A stretch of 64,000 nt of DNA from Peribacillus frigoritolerans (GCF_030676415.1 NZ_JAUUTW010000007.1:1-64000), one strand, 5' to 3'. Shown: positions 1 through 9,245, counted from the stretch's first letter. Translations and numbers: made by a program. The notes: generated by a model from the sequence alone, not told the origin.

Positions 1-187
1 AATTACTCTATCTTCAAGAATTTGAAAGCATGGAGCATTTCAAACAAGAGCTAGAAGAATATATCCATTACTACAATCATCAACGAATCAAGGTAAAATT
101 AAAAGGCATGAGCCCGGTAGATTACCGAGTTCATGCCCTCAAGGCTGCCTAAGTAAATAAAGTGTCTAACTTTTTGGGTTCACTTCA
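1..187 (+). mobile_element. 3' end of an IS3-family (IS150-like) insertion sequence
   Basis: Only the right end of the element is in the window. It holds the last part of the transposase and then, at about 163-187, a terminal-repeat-like sequence starting TGTCTAACTTTTTGGGTTCA, typical of IS150-type ends. The left end lies outside. The exact outer boundary and any target-site duplication cannot be judged from one end. Confidence 0.7.
3..152 (+). CDS. IS3-family transposase OrfB, C-terminal fragment
   Basis: The reading frame enters from the left edge and ends with TAA at 150-152, giving the last 49 residues of the protein. It contains [19 protein letters not shown], the usual end of the DDE integrase core of IS3-family OrfB proteins (a YN...R...L...SP..YR pattern). 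The catalytic residues lie outside the window, so activity cannot be assessed. The stop is followed within 12 bases by the presumed right inverted repeat, as expected in this family. Confidence 0.75.
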   Translation, partial: LLYLQEFESMEHFKQELEEYIHYYNHQRIKVKLKGMSPVDYRVHALKAA

Positions 188-214
188 TATCGAAAGCCCC
201 TTCATAACTGTTAT

Positions 215-382
215 TCATCTGGCTTTAACGGCCCTTCCCTTCGCTAATGGGAATCGTTTCTTCTCGGTTGTATCGACCTGTGTGATTTCACCATCATGTA
301 CGGTTATTATAACGGATCCATATTGCAGATCTTCCAAGCTCGAAATGATATGCCTGATTTTCAATTCTTCTTTCTTTTCCAT
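215..382 (-). CDS. yezD: YezD family protein (DUF2292)
   Basis: A 55-residue protein read from an ATG at 382, preceded by a good ribosome binding site (AAGGGGAG, 6 bases before the ATG). The sequence has the DUF2292 pattern: a short helix (IISSLEDLQYGSV) followed by IITVHDGEITQVD and a basic tail with KKRFPL. The molecular function of the family is not established; members are often found with sulfur assimilation genes. Here the gene has a leader closely related to that of the sulfate-binding protein gene at 9283-10314, which supports a sulfur link. The end lies about 30 bases from the IS element, which may have removed former neighbours. Confidence 0.8.
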   Translation of the reverse strand: MEKKEELKIRHIISSLEDLQYGSVIITVHDGEITQVDTTEKKRFPLAKGRAVKAR

Positions 383-397
383 AATATCTCCCCTTCA

Positions 398-508
398 TTA
401 CTGGTAATAAAGCTTCGTTTCAGAATTAATGGTAAAAATGACCGCACGAAAAGCACATGTTCGCTTCCCACTTTCAATGTTTTCTTGAGGAACTTGGTTA
501 CCTATCAT
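398..508 (-). CDS. possible 36-residue ORF upstream of yezD
   Basis: A short frame starting ATG-ATA-GGT at 508 whose start overlaps the stop of the tiny ORF before it (ATGA overlap) and whose TAA ends 15 bases before the yezD start. The product would be 36 residues with one Cys, ending in SETKLYYQ. No family is recognised. The ATGA overlap and tight packing suggest translational coupling, but the frame is short and could be chance. Confidence 0.3.
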   Translation of the reverse strand: MIGNQVPQENIESGKRTCAFRAVIFTINSETKLYYQ

Positions 509-561
509 ATCCTCATCACTTTACTTTCCGTATAAGAATACCCAGTTAATAGGAACTCCAT
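505..561 (-). CDS. possible 18-residue leader peptide upstream of yezD
   Basis: A tiny frame (MEFLLTGYSYTESKVMRI) that begins 7 bases after a strong GGGGAGGGG ribosome binding site, about 20 bases downstream of the attenuator-like hairpin of the yezD leader. The strong binding site is the main evidence. It ends overlapping the start of the next small frame. It could be a leader peptide, or it could be non-coding leader sequence. Confidence 0.3.
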   Translation of the reverse strand: MEFLLTGYSYTESKVMRI

Positions 562-578
562 ATTCCCCTCCCCTCACT

Positions 579-730
579 ATGAAAAATAAAAGACACCCGC
601 CATCCAACAGAGTAGATGTAAGGGTGCCTTTAGTTGACTAATCGGCAATATTCGGAGTTGCATATGTTATAGAAAAATACGATTTAAAGCAGAAACCGCA
701 TTATTCTTACCAACTAACTTGGTATTTACT
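579..730 (-). promoter_or_regulatory. yezD leader: dyad, conserved hairpin and overlapping terminator
   Basis: Read on the minus strand, this leader holds in order: a perfect-armed dyad TACCAAGTTAGTTGGTA (708-724); a 24-nt block (625-648) that can fold as stem TGCC/GGCA, a small internal loop, stem TTAG/CTAA and loop TCAA; and a terminator whose 5' strand begins inside that block. The same block occurs before the sulfate-binding protein gene (10382-10405). The two alternative hairpins share the AAGGCA bases and cannot coexist. This is the classic layout of an attenuator. The ligand or protein is unknown. Confidence 0.6.
582..631 (-). terminator. intrinsic terminator/attenuator in the yezD leader
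   Basis: On the minus strand AAAGGCACCC (622-631) pairs with GGGTGTCTTT (589-598) and is followed by a T-rich run. No gene lies upstream on this strand that it could end, so it is best read as part of the yezD leader. Confidence 0.65.
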
Positions 731-904
731 AATATAATCCAATTTCATCCTTTTGTCAATCTTACATTTGAATTTTCTGATTAGTCCGTGTTTAACATTT
801 TACTTATTTACCACTTTACCAAACTAAACTATTTGAGATATACTATTTTAGTATAAGTTGTCGGTATGAACACACACTTTGTATTTAAGAAAGGTTCGAT
901 ATAA

Positions 905-2293
905 ATGGTAAATAAAAAATGGGGTTTATTGATTTTGACCACTTTCGTAATCGGAAATATGGTCGGCGGCGGAATTTTCATGCTCCCTGCTCAATTAGCA
1001 CAAGTATCCAGTCCATTAGGATCCACATTGGCATGGATCGTTACTGGACTGGGAGTATTTCTAATAGCTTTGGTGTTTGGTAACCTGGCAGTCCGGAAAC
1101 CGGATTTGAAGGCTGGACCGCAAAGTTATGCTCAATCATTATTTAAATCCCCCGCTAAAGGAAGGGTTTCAGGGTATAGTATGGCTTGGGGTTATTGGGC
1201 TGCGAATTGGGCAGCAACAGCTTCTGTCATCATTTCATTTGCTGGTTACCTATCAACGTTTTTCCCGGTGATGCATAGTACGAAAGTGATTTATACAGCG
1301 GGTTCGTTTCAACTTGAGCTAGGTAAAGCATTAACGTTTGCGGTATGTTCCATTGCCCTTTGGGGGATTCAGGCAATCTTGGTAAGAAGTTTTAACAGTG
1401 CTGGAAAAATGAATCTTTTTGCTACGGTTACCAAAGTGCTTGGATTCTTATTTTTCATCATTATCACGATATTCATCTTCGATACTTCCAATCTAGGAAA
1501 CGGAGCTGAATTTTATGATAAGACGGGATCTGCAATCTCTTTAGGTGATCAAGTGAATGCTGCTGCAATATCAACATTATGGGCCTTCATCGGTATCGAA
1601 GCTGCCGTCATGCTTTCAAACCGTGCCAAGTCACAAAATGATGTAAAGAAAGCGACGATTCTTGGTTTACTTATCGCTGTTGCCATTTATATCGGCATTA
1701 CTTTATTGACGATGGGTGCCATATCACAAGACGATTTGAAAATATCACAAAAACCACTTGTTGACGCACTTCAAGCCGTAGTTGGTTCAAGCGGTACGTA
1801 TTTAATGGCTGCTCTTGCCGTCATTTCCTTATTGGGATCGACAATCGGATGGATTGTCGTTGCATCTGAAGTTCCCTACCAGGCAGCGAAATCGGATCTG
1901 TTTCCGTCCTATTTTGCGAAAGCGAACAAAAATGGCACACCCGTCCGTTCTATGACAATAACAAATATCATGACACAGATATTCTTATTCTCCACTATTT
2001 CAGGTACGATTTTGGAGGCTTATAAATTCTCGATGATCGTCGCTACACTCGCTTACTTGATCCCATATCTTGCATCCGTTCTGTATCAACTGAAACTAGT
2101 CATGACTGGGGAAACCTATGACATCATGAAAGGCTCAAGGGTACGTGATGGAATTATCACCATCCTGGCGTTAATCTACTCAATCTGGGTCATCAAGACA
2201 GGTACAGCTGATATGAATACATTCATACTTGGCATTGCCTTATATGTATTCGGAATCGTCCTATACCCACTCTGGATGAGAAAAAAAGCATAA
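905..2293 (+). CDS. APC-family basic amino acid/polyamine antiporter
   Basis: A 462-residue membrane protein with about 12 hydrophobic segments. It starts at an ATG with an AAGAAAGG ribosome binding site 10 bases upstream. The first membrane segment carries the APC-superfamily signature VIGNMVGGGIFMLP (residues about 16-29), and the protein keeps the AWGYWAANWAA stretch seen in arginine/ornithine and lysine antiporters (APA family). It most likely exchanges a basic amino acid for its decarboxylated or deiminated product; the exact substrate cannot be read from sequence. It stands alone and is closed by a strong terminator. The upstream 300 bases are shared with the divergent yezD leader. Confidence 0.8.
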   Translation: MVNKKWGLLILTTFVIGNMVGGGIFMLPAQLAQVSSPLGSTLAWIVTGLGVFLIALVFGNLAVRKPDLKAGPQSYAQSLFKSPAKGRVSGYSMAWGYWAANWAATASVIISFAGYLSTFFPVMHSTKVIYTAGSFQLELGKALTFAVCSIALWGIQAILVRSFNSAGKMNLFATVTKVLGFLFFIIITIFIFDTSNLGNGAEFYDKTGSAISLGDQVNAAAISTLWAFIGIEAAVMLSNRAKSQNDVKKATILGLLIAVAIYIGITLLTMGAISQDDLKISQKPLVDALQAVVGSSGTYLMAALAVISLLGSTIGWIVVASEVPYQAAKSDLFPSYFAKANKNGTPVRSMTITNIMTQIFLFSTISGTILEAYKFSMIVATLAYLIPYLASVLYQLKLVMTGETYDIMKGSRVRDGIITILALIYSIWVIKTGTADMNTFILGIALYVFGIVLYPLWMRKKA

Positions 2294-2297
2294 CCTT

Positions 2298-2336
2298 AAA
2301 CACCTTGGCATTAATAAGTGCCAAGGTGTTTTTTTA
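2298..2336 (+). terminator. strong intrinsic terminator after the APC antiporter
   Basis: Stem AACACCTTGGCA/TGCCAAGGTGTT with an 8-base loop and a T run. The T run overlaps the stop codon of the convergent epimerase-like gene. Confidence 0.9.
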
Positions 2337-3308
2337 TATCTCCTTTATTACCAAACTGGTTCTCAGTTCAACCGTTTCCCCTGAGCTTAACTCCCTCAAC
2401 CCAGTCAATTTTGCAGACAAATCCAGATTAGGAGCATTCGTTACCCATGTATATGGTTCAGGACATACGAACCCCTCCTGGTTAAACAATACCCAAAACT
2501 TAAAATGTTGATCGCCATGATAGATGACCTGTATGCCAGCCTCTTGGTCAGTGAGAATGCACTCGTTTTCCAGAGCTCTTTCCTCATCATAGCCAAATAG
2601 GTCATCAAACAGCCGGCCCTCCAAGCTAAAGCCGTTTTGGATTTCCAATGTATCGGCCGTTTCATGAATTGCACCAGTGGGCAATGACCTTTCATTCAAC
2701 TCCCAATGTTTATTGACGGGAAGAGATATTCTGCAATCCTCCAATTCCCCCCCTGGTCCAAATGGAAAATTGAATACAGTATGATAACCTGCCCCCCACG
2801 GAAAGGGTTCAATGCCCTTGTTGGTGATTTTCAATTTTATATCCAATGTTTCAGCCCTTAAAGATAAAGACATATTCACAGTGATATCTTGTGGAAAGCT
2901 ATCTTTTAAATCAAATTCACTGCTTGAAAATTCAGTATTAATGACAATTTCTTTCCCGTTCACTTCCTTTTTGCAGACTTTCCAAGGCTTGTCATGCAAA
3001 AAACCATGAATATGATTGAATTTTTCCGTTTCATTGATCGGAAACTTATACGCAGTCCCTTTATATGTAAATTGGCCATCTTCAATTCGATTAGGGGGAA
3101 ACAGGATTGGCATTCCATATAAAATGGGAGCTTTTTTATAGTCTTCCACACTAACCGGAGTTCGCAGCACCTCAATATCCTTATGCTTATACCTAAACGA
3201 TAGCAGATTGCTTCCTAAAGTTGGCGCAAGTATCGCTTCCACTTTATCATTGCCGAACTTTATCGCCTTTTCATTTAAAAAAGTGATATCTTCCATGTAA
3301 CCTGTCAC
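2334..3308 (-). CDS. aldose 1-epimerase (galactose mutarotase-like) family protein
   Basis: A 324-residue protein of the galactose mutarotase fold, which interconverts sugar anomers; many paralogues in Bacillaceae act on unknown sugars. The start is GTG at 3308, because AAAGGAGG lies 7 bases upstream; an in-frame ATG follows four codons later. Recognisable features are GMPILFPPNRIEDGQF (substrate pocket arginine), HIHGFLHDKPW and the catalytic-type WGAGYHTVF. No sugar operon surrounds it, so the substrate is not indicated. Its 3' end is convergent with the APC antiporter gene. Confidence 0.8.
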   Translation of the reverse strand: MTGYMEDITFLNEKAIKFGNDKVEAILAPTLGSNLLSFRYKHKDIEVLRTPVSVEDYKKAPILYGMPILFPPNRIEDGQFTYKGTAYKFPINETEKFNHIHGFLHDKPWKVCKKEVNGKEIVINTEFSSSEFDLKDSFPQDITVNMSLSLRAETLDIKLKITNKGIEPFPWGAGYHTVFNFPFGPGGELEDCRISLPVNKHWELNERSLPTGAIHETADTLEIQNGFSLEGRLFDDLFGYDEERALENECILTDQEAGIQVIYHGDQHFKFWVLFNQEGFVCPEPYTWVTNAPNLDLSAKLTGLRELSSGETVELRTSLVIKEI

Positions 3309-3513
3309 TTATTCTCCTCCTTTGAGTTGAACATATATCCATCCTACTTCCACCGACCATTTTTTGCAACAAATGGAAAATATAATTCGTTATAATCTAT
3401 CTGTGTTTAAAATATATGTTGGCAATCTAGGATTTTGCTTTGTTTGCTTTTCTATTTTTCTATTTCTCTTTTATCTTTTTCCTTCTCACCGATCGAGTTA
3501 TACCTTATTAAAT

Positions 3514-3545
3514 AAAAAAAGGATGCCGTTACGGCATCCTTTTTA
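3514..3545 (-). terminator. terminator after the YxcD-like gene
   Basis: Near-perfect stem AAAGGATGCCG/CGGCATCCTTT with a 3-base loop, T-rich on both strands. It closes the minus-strand two-gene unit 4271-3547. Confidence 0.85.
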
Positions 3546-3546
3546 C

Positions 3547-3846
3547 TTATCTATTACTTTCACTTACTAAAGCCACTATGCCTTCTTCATCATCCAAAAC
3601 AAGTTCAATACCCGAGTATGGATCTTTATTCATATATTCATCCAGCCATAAGCGAAGCGCTTCTATCAAGTTGATGGTAATTAACACTTGTTTCCGGCCA
3701 TCGACAAACGCTTCCGCCGAAAAGCCATAATCATCATCATACATTAACTCCACTTCCACCTCATTGGGTTGTACCTGCTTTTTACGGGCAATGTAAACAC
3801 AAACCGCATTGATGATATCTTGTTCGGATATCTTTAGCCTCTCCAT
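3547..3846 (-). CDS. YxcD family protein (DUF2653)
   Basis: A 99-residue acidic protein matching the YxcD/DUF2653 pattern: an N-terminal helix (EQDIINAVCVYIARKK), then VEVELMYDDDYGFSAEAFVDGR and an acidic C-terminus. Function is unknown. Its ATG overlaps the end of the upstream gene by 13 bases, so the two are very probably translated together. Confidence 0.7.
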   Translation of the reverse strand: MERLKISEQDIINAVCVYIARKKQVQPNEVEVELMYDDDYGFSAEAFVDGRKQVLITINLIEALRLWLDEYMNKDPYSGIELVLDDEEGIVALVSESNR

Positions 3847-4271
3847 GGGTTTGGATCCTCTTTCTTCTTCTTATCTTTGAAATATGTGAATATTTTACGG
3901 ATTACAACGATTAATACCACAACCGCCAACACGTTGATTAATAGACCAAGTATAGAACCAAGCATTCCCATATTGGCGAATAGGCTTCCAAAAAGTAAAC
4001 CTGCCAAACCACCTAGCATAATTCCTTTCATTAAGCCGCCTTTTGTGAATGTGTTTCCACTCTTAGCTTTATTAGCAGTAGTAGCATCGGACTTCTTCGT
4101 TTCTTTATTTTGGAAATTTGAATTATTATTGGTGTTGTTGTTAAAGCTTCTTTTTCCTGACTTGTAACCCCTTGCATCGACTGACTCCGAATGATCCTGG
4201 AATACATAAGTGCCGACTGGAGAGAATGCTAGTGTAATTGTAAGTAATGCAGCCATAAATTTTTTCATCAT
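3834..4271 (-). CDS. secreted/membrane protein with Gly-rich transmembrane segment (Tim44-N-terminus-like)
   Basis: A 145-residue protein starting at the ATG at 4271, which has GGAGG 9 bases upstream; the longer frame to 4349 has no such site. It carries a signal peptide (MMKKFMAALLTITLAFS), an Asn/Ser/Lys-rich stretch, then a Gly-rich hydrophobic region (LMKGIMLGGLAGLLFG and a second segment rich in Val/Ile/Leu) and a Lys-rich end. This resembles the N-terminal part of bacterial Tim44-like proteins without the soluble Tim44 domain. No function is assigned. It overlaps the YxcD-like gene. Confidence 0.6.
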   Translation of the reverse strand: MMKKFMAALLTITLAFSPVGTYVFQDHSESVDARGYKSGKRSFNNNTNNNSNFQNKETKKSDATTANKAKSGNTFTKGGLMKGIMLGGLAGLLFGSLFANMGMLGSILGLLINVLAVVVLIVVIRKIFTYFKDKKKKEDPNPWRG

Positions 4272-4419
4272 GTTTTTTTGCCTCCGTTTAATAGTATGGA
4301 ATGTTGTTTCTATATATGTTTTCCCAGATTTACTGAAAGTCCACATCACCTATCCTTGTTTTATCTTATAGTATTTACGTTGAAATTCAAAATAAGTTTC
4401 ATTTTTTTTTCGATTTTTT

Positions 4420-4460
4420 TCAAAAAAAAATAAGCAGGGGCTTTTTCTCCCCTGCTTATT
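4420..4460 (-). terminator. terminator after cwlO-like gene
   Basis: Stem AATAAGCAGGGG/CCCCTGCTTATT followed on the minus strand by nine Ts, 10 bases beyond the stop codon. Confidence 0.9.
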
Positions 4461-4469
4461 AAGGAACCA

Positions 4470-5882
4470 TTAATTTACACGAACGACACGCCCGTTGTAT
4501 ACATCTGCCCAATAGCCACTTTCCATATTGGCAATTGCAACACCTGTTGAACTTTGGGAACCGATAAATTTGCCGCCGCCGACATAAATTCCGACATGCC
4601 CATCAGTTTTATAGGTATTGAAAAACACTAAATCTCCAGGTTGTTTTTGACTATCAGATACTTGACGTCCTGCATTTTTCAATGCATCCGTACTGGCTGG
4701 AAGGTTCACACCAGCTTGTTTATAAGCCCATGCAACGAACGCTGAACAATCGAATAGACCGTTAGCGATATCGGATGCCGTTCTTCCGCCACCAAATTTA
4801 TATGAGGAGTTACCGATATATTTATAACCTGCTGTAATGGCAGAGCCTGTATTTGCACTGCTTGGCTTACTTGATGTTTCAGTTTTACTGGCTGCAGGTT
4901 TAGCAGCAGAACTGTTTTTAGATGAATTTGAAGCTGATTCAACTTTAGATGAAGATGATTCAACTTTAGATGAAGATGATTCAACTTTAGACGAACCTGA
5001 TGCCGACGCTTCGCCTTTAGAAGAACTTGACGATTCTTCACTAGAAGAACTTGTTGATCCTTCACTGGAAGAATTCACTTCTTCAGCAGCACGGTCAAGA
5101 TCTGCTTTCTCTGATGCTTTACGTTCTTCCTCTTTTTTGATATTTTCACGAATGGATGCTATTTGTGCTTCTAAACCGGCATCTTTATTCTCTAAAGATT
5201 GTTTTAGGGCCTCTGTTTCCGATTCTTTCTTTTCAATCTTAGCCTTCATATTGACCGTTTCAGCTTTTTGATCTTCAATTTGAGATTGCATGCCTTTAAG
5301 CTCTACTTCCATATCCTTAAGGCGTTGCAATTTTTTCTCAACGGTCGCTTGTTTTTTTTCTAAGTCAGCTTTATCCGCTTCCTGCTCGCTAAGAATCTGT
5401 TGGTCAGCTTCCACGATAGTTGCTACCGCTCCAACACGATTAACGAATTCACCAAAGCTTTTAGAACCCAAAACAACTTCTATGTACTCAACGTCCCCGC
5501 CGCTCTCTTGGAATGAAAGGGCGCGCTCTTTCAAGACTTCCTCGCGTTTTGCGATTCTTTCTTCCAAAGCTTTAATTTCTTTCTTTAAAGAAACTATATC
5601 TTCTTCCGTGTCTTTAATTTCTTGTTTAGTATCTTTGATTTTTTCGTCATTTTCTTTCATTGCCGTTTCAATCTGGGCAATTTGGGAATTCATTTTCGAC
5701 TGTTCTTTTTTCAGTTCCTGAATGACTTGAGCTGCCTCTGAAATATCTGCTTGTATTCCAGTGCGTTGCGATTGAATATCCGAGATATTTTCTTCAGCTT
5801 TCACTGATGGTATGGCAAAAGCGCTTCCCAATCCTAGCATAATTGTCGTGTTCAATACGATAAGTTTTTTCTTCAAACTCAT
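4470..5882 (-). CDS. cwlO: CwlO-like D,L-endopeptidase, NlpC/P60 (C40) peptidoglycan hydrolase
   Basis: A 470-residue secreted hydrolase, nearly the length of B. subtilis CwlO. A signal peptide (about residues 1-29) is followed by a long coiled coil (about 30-260), the part bound by FtsEX in CwlO. Next is a Ser-rich linker with three KVESSSS units, then a C-terminal NlpC/P60 domain (about 350-470). The catalytic Cys is in LFDCSAFVAWAY and the His in DGHVGIYVGG. It would cut the D-Glu to meso-DAP peptide bond during wall elongation. The 500-base upstream region is unusually long; no clear WalR box (TGTWAH-N5-TGTWAH) was found there. A P60-type paralogue of similar layout is the alternative. 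Confidence 0.85.
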   Translation of the reverse strand: MSLKKKLIVLNTTIMLGLGSAFAIPSVKAEENISDIQSQRTGIQADISEAAQVIQELKKEQSKMNSQIAQIETAMKENDEKIKDTKQEIKDTEEDIVSLKKEIKALEERIAKREEVLKERALSFQESGGDVEYIEVVLGSKSFGEFVNRVGAVATIVEADQQILSEQEADKADLEKKQATVEKKLQRLKDMEVELKGMQSQIEDQKAETVNMKAKIEKKESETEALKQSLENKDAGLEAQIASIRENIKKEEERKASEKADLDRAAEEVNSSSEGSTSSSSEESSSSSKGEASASGSSKVESSSSKVESSSSKVESASNSSKNSSAAKPAASKTETSSKPSSANTGSAITAGYKYIGNSSYKFGGGRTASDIANGLFDCSAFVAWAYKQAGVNLPASTDALKNAGRQVSDSQKQPGDLVFFNTYKTDGHVGIYVGGGKFIGSQSSTGVAIANMESGYWADVYNGRVVRVN

Positions 5883-6358
5883 TTCCCCTGCTTTCCTCCC
5901 CGTGCATTTCCATCGACCCGCTTCTTTTTCTCTATGAAAAATGATTAGTCAAAATAAATTGCTGGGAACTCTTCTCTATTTTTTTTACTCTTTATGTAAT
6001 CTTCTAAGGCTGTAATTATATTAAATACATTAAATACATTTCTGATACTCTACTATGTTTTCACCTAAGTCGTAGTATATCATCAGATTTTGTCAAATAC
6101 ATAATAATAATGTTACAATTACATTTCAATTTTAACATTATACGTAAGAATTCGACTTTTCCTCGTGATAATACAACCAATATCTTACAAAACCATCTTC
6201 ATATTTTGATGCAAGACTTTCTATCTAGTGTTTAGCTCCAAGGGACCATAGACTATTGTCAGGTAAAAACTCACCACTTTTGAATGCATGGAAGCCCTTT
6301 TGTAACAGATTGCAGTTCATTTACCTTTCATACAGGAAGGTTCGCTGACGGCCGCATT
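5883..6358. other. long AT-rich upstream region of cwlO-like gene
   Basis: About 475 bases without a convincing ORF. It must hold the promoter and a long leader for the cwlO-like gene. Two TGTAAT hexamers on the plus strand around 5995-6025 are spaced 10 bases apart, not the 5 expected of a WalR site. Nothing else is recognised. Confidence 0.4.
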
Positions 6359-6384
6359 AAAAAAACCGCATTCAGCGGTTTTTC
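6359..6384 (-). terminator. terminator of the sulfate importer operon
   Basis: Stem AAAAACCGC/GCGGTTTTT with a 5-base loop, about 20 bases beyond the cysA stop. Confidence 0.85.
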
Positions 6385-6404
6385 CGTCAATATTCGACCC
6401 ATTC

Positions 6405-7469
6405 TTAAATTCCAGCCATAAAGTCGACAAATACTTTCAATTCTTTTGGTCGGACGAATACCTTTTCCCCTTTGCTTATTTCCAGTTTCAAATATTGTTC
6501 TTTCGTCAGTTCGATTTCCAGCGGTTCTTTTGTATCCTGACGAATGACTTCTATCCGGACGATGGGGCCAATTGTATGAATGTGGTCAATTATGGATGCG
6601 ATCGAATCCTTTTCTGATCGTTCTCTTTCTATGATAAAATTATGGGCCCTTACATAACCAGTGCCCACTCCATCTTCACTCCCCGGGGCATTCATTTCCA
6701 CATTCCCAGTTACCAATTTCCCTTGATGAACATTGCCCTTTAAATGATTGACACTTCCGAGAAAATCATAAACGAATGGATTTTCCGGGTGATCATATAC
6801 TTCTTCCGGAGTTCCAACCTGTTCAATTTTCCCTTCATTCATGATTACGACCCGATCAGCAACATCCATCGCCTCTTCTTGATCATGAGTCACGAACACA
6901 CTCGTAACATTGAATTCATCGTGAAGTCTTCTTAGCCAACGCCGAAGTTCTTTGCGAACCTTGGCATCCAATGCCCCGAATGGTTCATCAAGCAAAAGGA
7001 TATTCGGTTCAACCGCAAGTGCCCTTGCCAATGCGACACGCTGGCGCTGGCCGCCCGATAATTGCGATGGATAACGATCTTTATATCCTTCCAATTTGAC
7101 TAGTTGAAGCAATTCGGTAACCTTTTGTGCAATAACTTCTTTACTGGGCCTTAATTTTCTAGGGCGGACCTTTAATCCATAGGCAATATTATCAAAAATG
7201 GTCATATTACGAAAAAGGGCATAATGCTGAAAGACGAAACCCACATTTCGATCTTTTACATGTTTATGCGTGTAATTCTCTTCATTGAAGAGGATCTTTC
7301 CGTTCTCTGCCTGTTCAAGACCCGCGATGATACGCAGTAATGATGTTTTTCCCGAACCGGAAGGGCCAAGAAGGGCTACGAGTTCACCGCTCTTTATTTC
7401 CAAATCGATGTTCTGGAGTGCTTGATAGGACCCGTAATATTTTGTAACATTTTCAATGATGATACTCAT
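6405..7469 (-). CDS. cysA: sulfate/thiosulfate ABC importer ATP-binding protein CysA
   Basis: The 354-residue ATPase of a sulfate importer. It has Walker A GPSGSGKT (35-42), the Q-loop, ABC signature LSGGQRQR (about 135), Walker B LLLDEP with [12 protein letters not shown], and the switch His in [18 protein letters not shown]-terminal TOBE-like region follows, as in CysA/PotA-type proteins. GGAGG lies 7 bases before the ATG. It is the last gene of sbp-cysT-cysW-cysA and 10 bases separate it from cysW. Identity as the sulfate ATPase follows from the neighbours. Confidence 0.92.
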   Translation of the reverse strand: MSIIIENVTKYYGSYQALQNIDLEIKSGELVALLGPSGSGKTSLLRIIAGLEQAENGKILFNEENYTHKHVKDRNVGFVFQHYALFRNMTIFDNIAYGLKVRPRKLRPSKEVIAQKVTELLQLVKLEGYKDRYPSQLSGGQRQRVALARALAVEPNILLLDEPFGALDAKVRKELRRWLRRLHDEFNVTSVFVTHDQEEAMDVADRVVIMNEGKIEQVGTPEEVYDHPENPFVYDFLGSVNHLKGNVHQGKLVTGNVEMNAPGSEDGVGTGYVRAHNFIIERERSEKDSIASIIDHIHTIGPIVRIEVIRQDTKEPLEIELTKEQYLKLEISKGEKVFVRPKELKVFVDFMAGI

Positions 7470-7479
7470 TTCATTCCTC

Positions 7480-8364
7480 CTAACTCGCTTTGGTTGATTT
7501 AAAGTCAGTTTTCCACTCTATGAAGCTTTTAATGATCAAGGTTATGATTGCAAAAATGGACATCAGGGATGCAACGGCAAAAGCGGCCGAAAATTGATAT
7601 TCATTGTATAAGATTTCAATATGAAGCGGCATCGTATTGGTCATGCCCCGTATATGGCCCGATACGACCGATACAGCCCCAAACTCCCCGATTGTCCTTG
7701 CATTGCAAAGGATGACTCCATATAGAAGTCCCCATTTTATATTGGGAAGCGTCACATACCAAAATGTCTTAAACCCTCCTGCACCCAGCGTGAGTGAAGC
7801 CTCTTCTTCAGACGTCCCCTGACTTTGCATGAGCGGGATCAATTCACGCGCAATGAATGGGAAGGTTATGAAAATGGAGGCGATGACAATCCCTGGTATT
7901 GAAAAAATCACTTTAATGTCAAAGGATTGCAGCAGTGGACCAAGTGTTCCATGTAAGCCAAACAGAAGGACAAAAATCAACCCAGCAATGACGGGTGAAA
8001 CGGAAAAAGGCAAATCTATCAATGTTATTAAAAAGTTTTTTCCCTTGAAATCATATTTTGTTATGGTCCACGCAGCAACTACTCCAAATATGGCATTGAG
8101 AGGCAAGGTGATGAGGACAACGATCAATGTTAACTTAATCGCAGCTAAGGCATCAGGATGGGCAATGGCCGCAAAATAAGCTTCGGCACCTTTTTCAAAG
8201 GCCTTTACAAAGATCGCGAGTAATGGGACAACTAAAAACAATGTAAGAAATAGCAATACAATGGAAATAAGGAACCACTGTATGGACTTAGGCTCTTTAG
8301 TTGCGTCTCTCGTAATAATGACTGGGTGATTCGCTTTTGCAACCACTGGATTATCATGTTCCAT
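7480..8364 (-). CDS. cysW: sulfate ABC transporter permease CysW
   Basis: A 294-residue permease with about six membrane segments. The start chosen is the ATG at 8364 with GGAGGGG 5 bases upstream; the frame extends to 8409 without support and would overlap cysT. The cytoplasmic EAA-type loop ([22 protein letters not shown]), the contact with CysA, is clear at about residue 195. It pairs with CysT to form the membrane channel for sulfate. It sits 11 bases after cysT. Confidence 0.92.
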   Translation of the reverse strand: MEHDNPVVAKANHPVIITRDATKEPKSIQWFLISIVLLFLTLFLVVPLLAIFVKAFEKGAEAYFAAIAHPDALAAIKLTLIVVLITLPLNAIFGVVAAWTITKYDFKGKNFLITLIDLPFSVSPVIAGLIFVLLFGLHGTLGPLLQSFDIKVIFSIPGIVIASIFITFPFIARELIPLMQSQGTSEEEASLTLGAGGFKTFWYVTLPNIKWGLLYGVILCNARTIGEFGAVSVVSGHIRGMTNTMPLHIEILYNEYQFSAAFAVASLMSIFAIITLIIKSFIEWKTDFKSTKAS

Positions 8365-8375
8365 CTTATCCCCTC

Positions 8376-9215
8376 CTACTTCCCTGAATATCTTTTGCCG
8401 GTCCACCATTGTAAGATATTGATGGTCAACAAAATTATAAATGTAAAAATGAGCATGACGGCTGCAACAGCTGTTGCACCTTCATAATCATACTGTTCGA
8501 GCTTTGTCATGATGATCAGCGGGGAAATCTCCGTTTTAAACGGCATATTTCCGGCAATGAAGACAACGGATCCATACTCTCCAAGTGCCCTTGCAAAAGA
8601 AAGTGCAAAACCCGTCAATATCGCTGGAATCAACTCTGGGAAGATAATTTTAATGAATGTCTGCATTCGATTCGCCCCTAAAGAGGCAGATGCTTCTTCC
8701 ATGCCTTTTTCGATATTTTCAAGCACCGGTTGAACCATCCGCACCACGAATGGTAGACCGATAAATATTAGGGCGATGATGATCCCTGCAGGAGTGAAAG
8801 CGACTTTAAAGCTGAAAAATTGCCCGATCCATCCGTTGGGTGAGTACAAAGTGGTCAAAGTTATCCCTGCCACAGCAGTCGGGAGGGCAAAAGGCAAATC
8901 AACCAGTCCATCGATGATCCGTTTGCCGGGAAACTCATAACGAGTAAGCACCCAGGCAATTAACACACCAAAAACTGCGTTCACAAAGGCCGCAGTTAAC
9001 GCTGTCATAAAACTCAATTTATAGGAAGCGAGAACCCTTGGTTCAGTTATGGTCGCCCAAAAATCCTGGAACCCCATTGAAAATGTGTTTAGAAAAACCA
9101 TGGATAACGGAATCAAAACGATGATGGAGAGATACAGCAGTGTAAAACCCATCGTCAATCCAAAACCGGGTATGGTCCTCTTTTTCGTCTGTTTACCTTC
9201 TGTCACTATATTCAT
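8376..9215 (-). CDS. cysT: sulfate ABC transporter permease CysT
   Basis: A 279-residue permease with six predicted membrane segments, the CysT/CysU partner of CysW. The family stretch GLVDLPFALPTAVAGITL and the EAA loop (EEASASLGANRMQTFIKIIFPE) are present. It follows sbp after a 67-base gap that contains a strong hairpin without a T run, which probably sets the ratio of binding protein to membrane parts. Confidence 0.92.
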   Translation of the reverse strand: MNIVTEGKQTKKRTIPGFGLTMGFTLLYLSIIVLIPLSMVFLNTFSMGFQDFWATITEPRVLASYKLSFMTALTAAFVNAVFGVLIAWVLTRYEFPGKRIIDGLVDLPFALPTAVAGITLTTLYSPNGWIGQFFSFKVAFTPAGIIIALIFIGLPFVVRMVQPVLENIEKGMEEASASLGANRMQTFIKIIFPELIPAILTGFALSFARALGEYGSVVFIAGNMPFKTEISPLIIMTKLEQYDYEGATAVAAVMLIFTFIILLTINILQWWTGKRYSGK

Positions 9216-9245
9216 CGCTTCGCCTCAGCCCTTTTTCTTATTTAT

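Noticed and set aside
579-740. S-box (SAM), T-box, lysine or BglG-type RAT identity for the yezD and sbp leaders
   Set aside because: None of the consensus features as I know them (for example the S-box GGC..GAAACC-type core or T-box GGTGG motif) appears; only a search can exclude this fully.
4837-5721. Long plus-strand frames opposite the cwlO-like gene
   Set aside because: They mirror the Ser-rich linker and coiled coil of the real gene and have no RBS.
5990-6030. WalR-type TGTAAT direct repeats before cwlO
   Set aside because: Spacing is 10 bases, not 5, and they are on the strand opposite to the gene.
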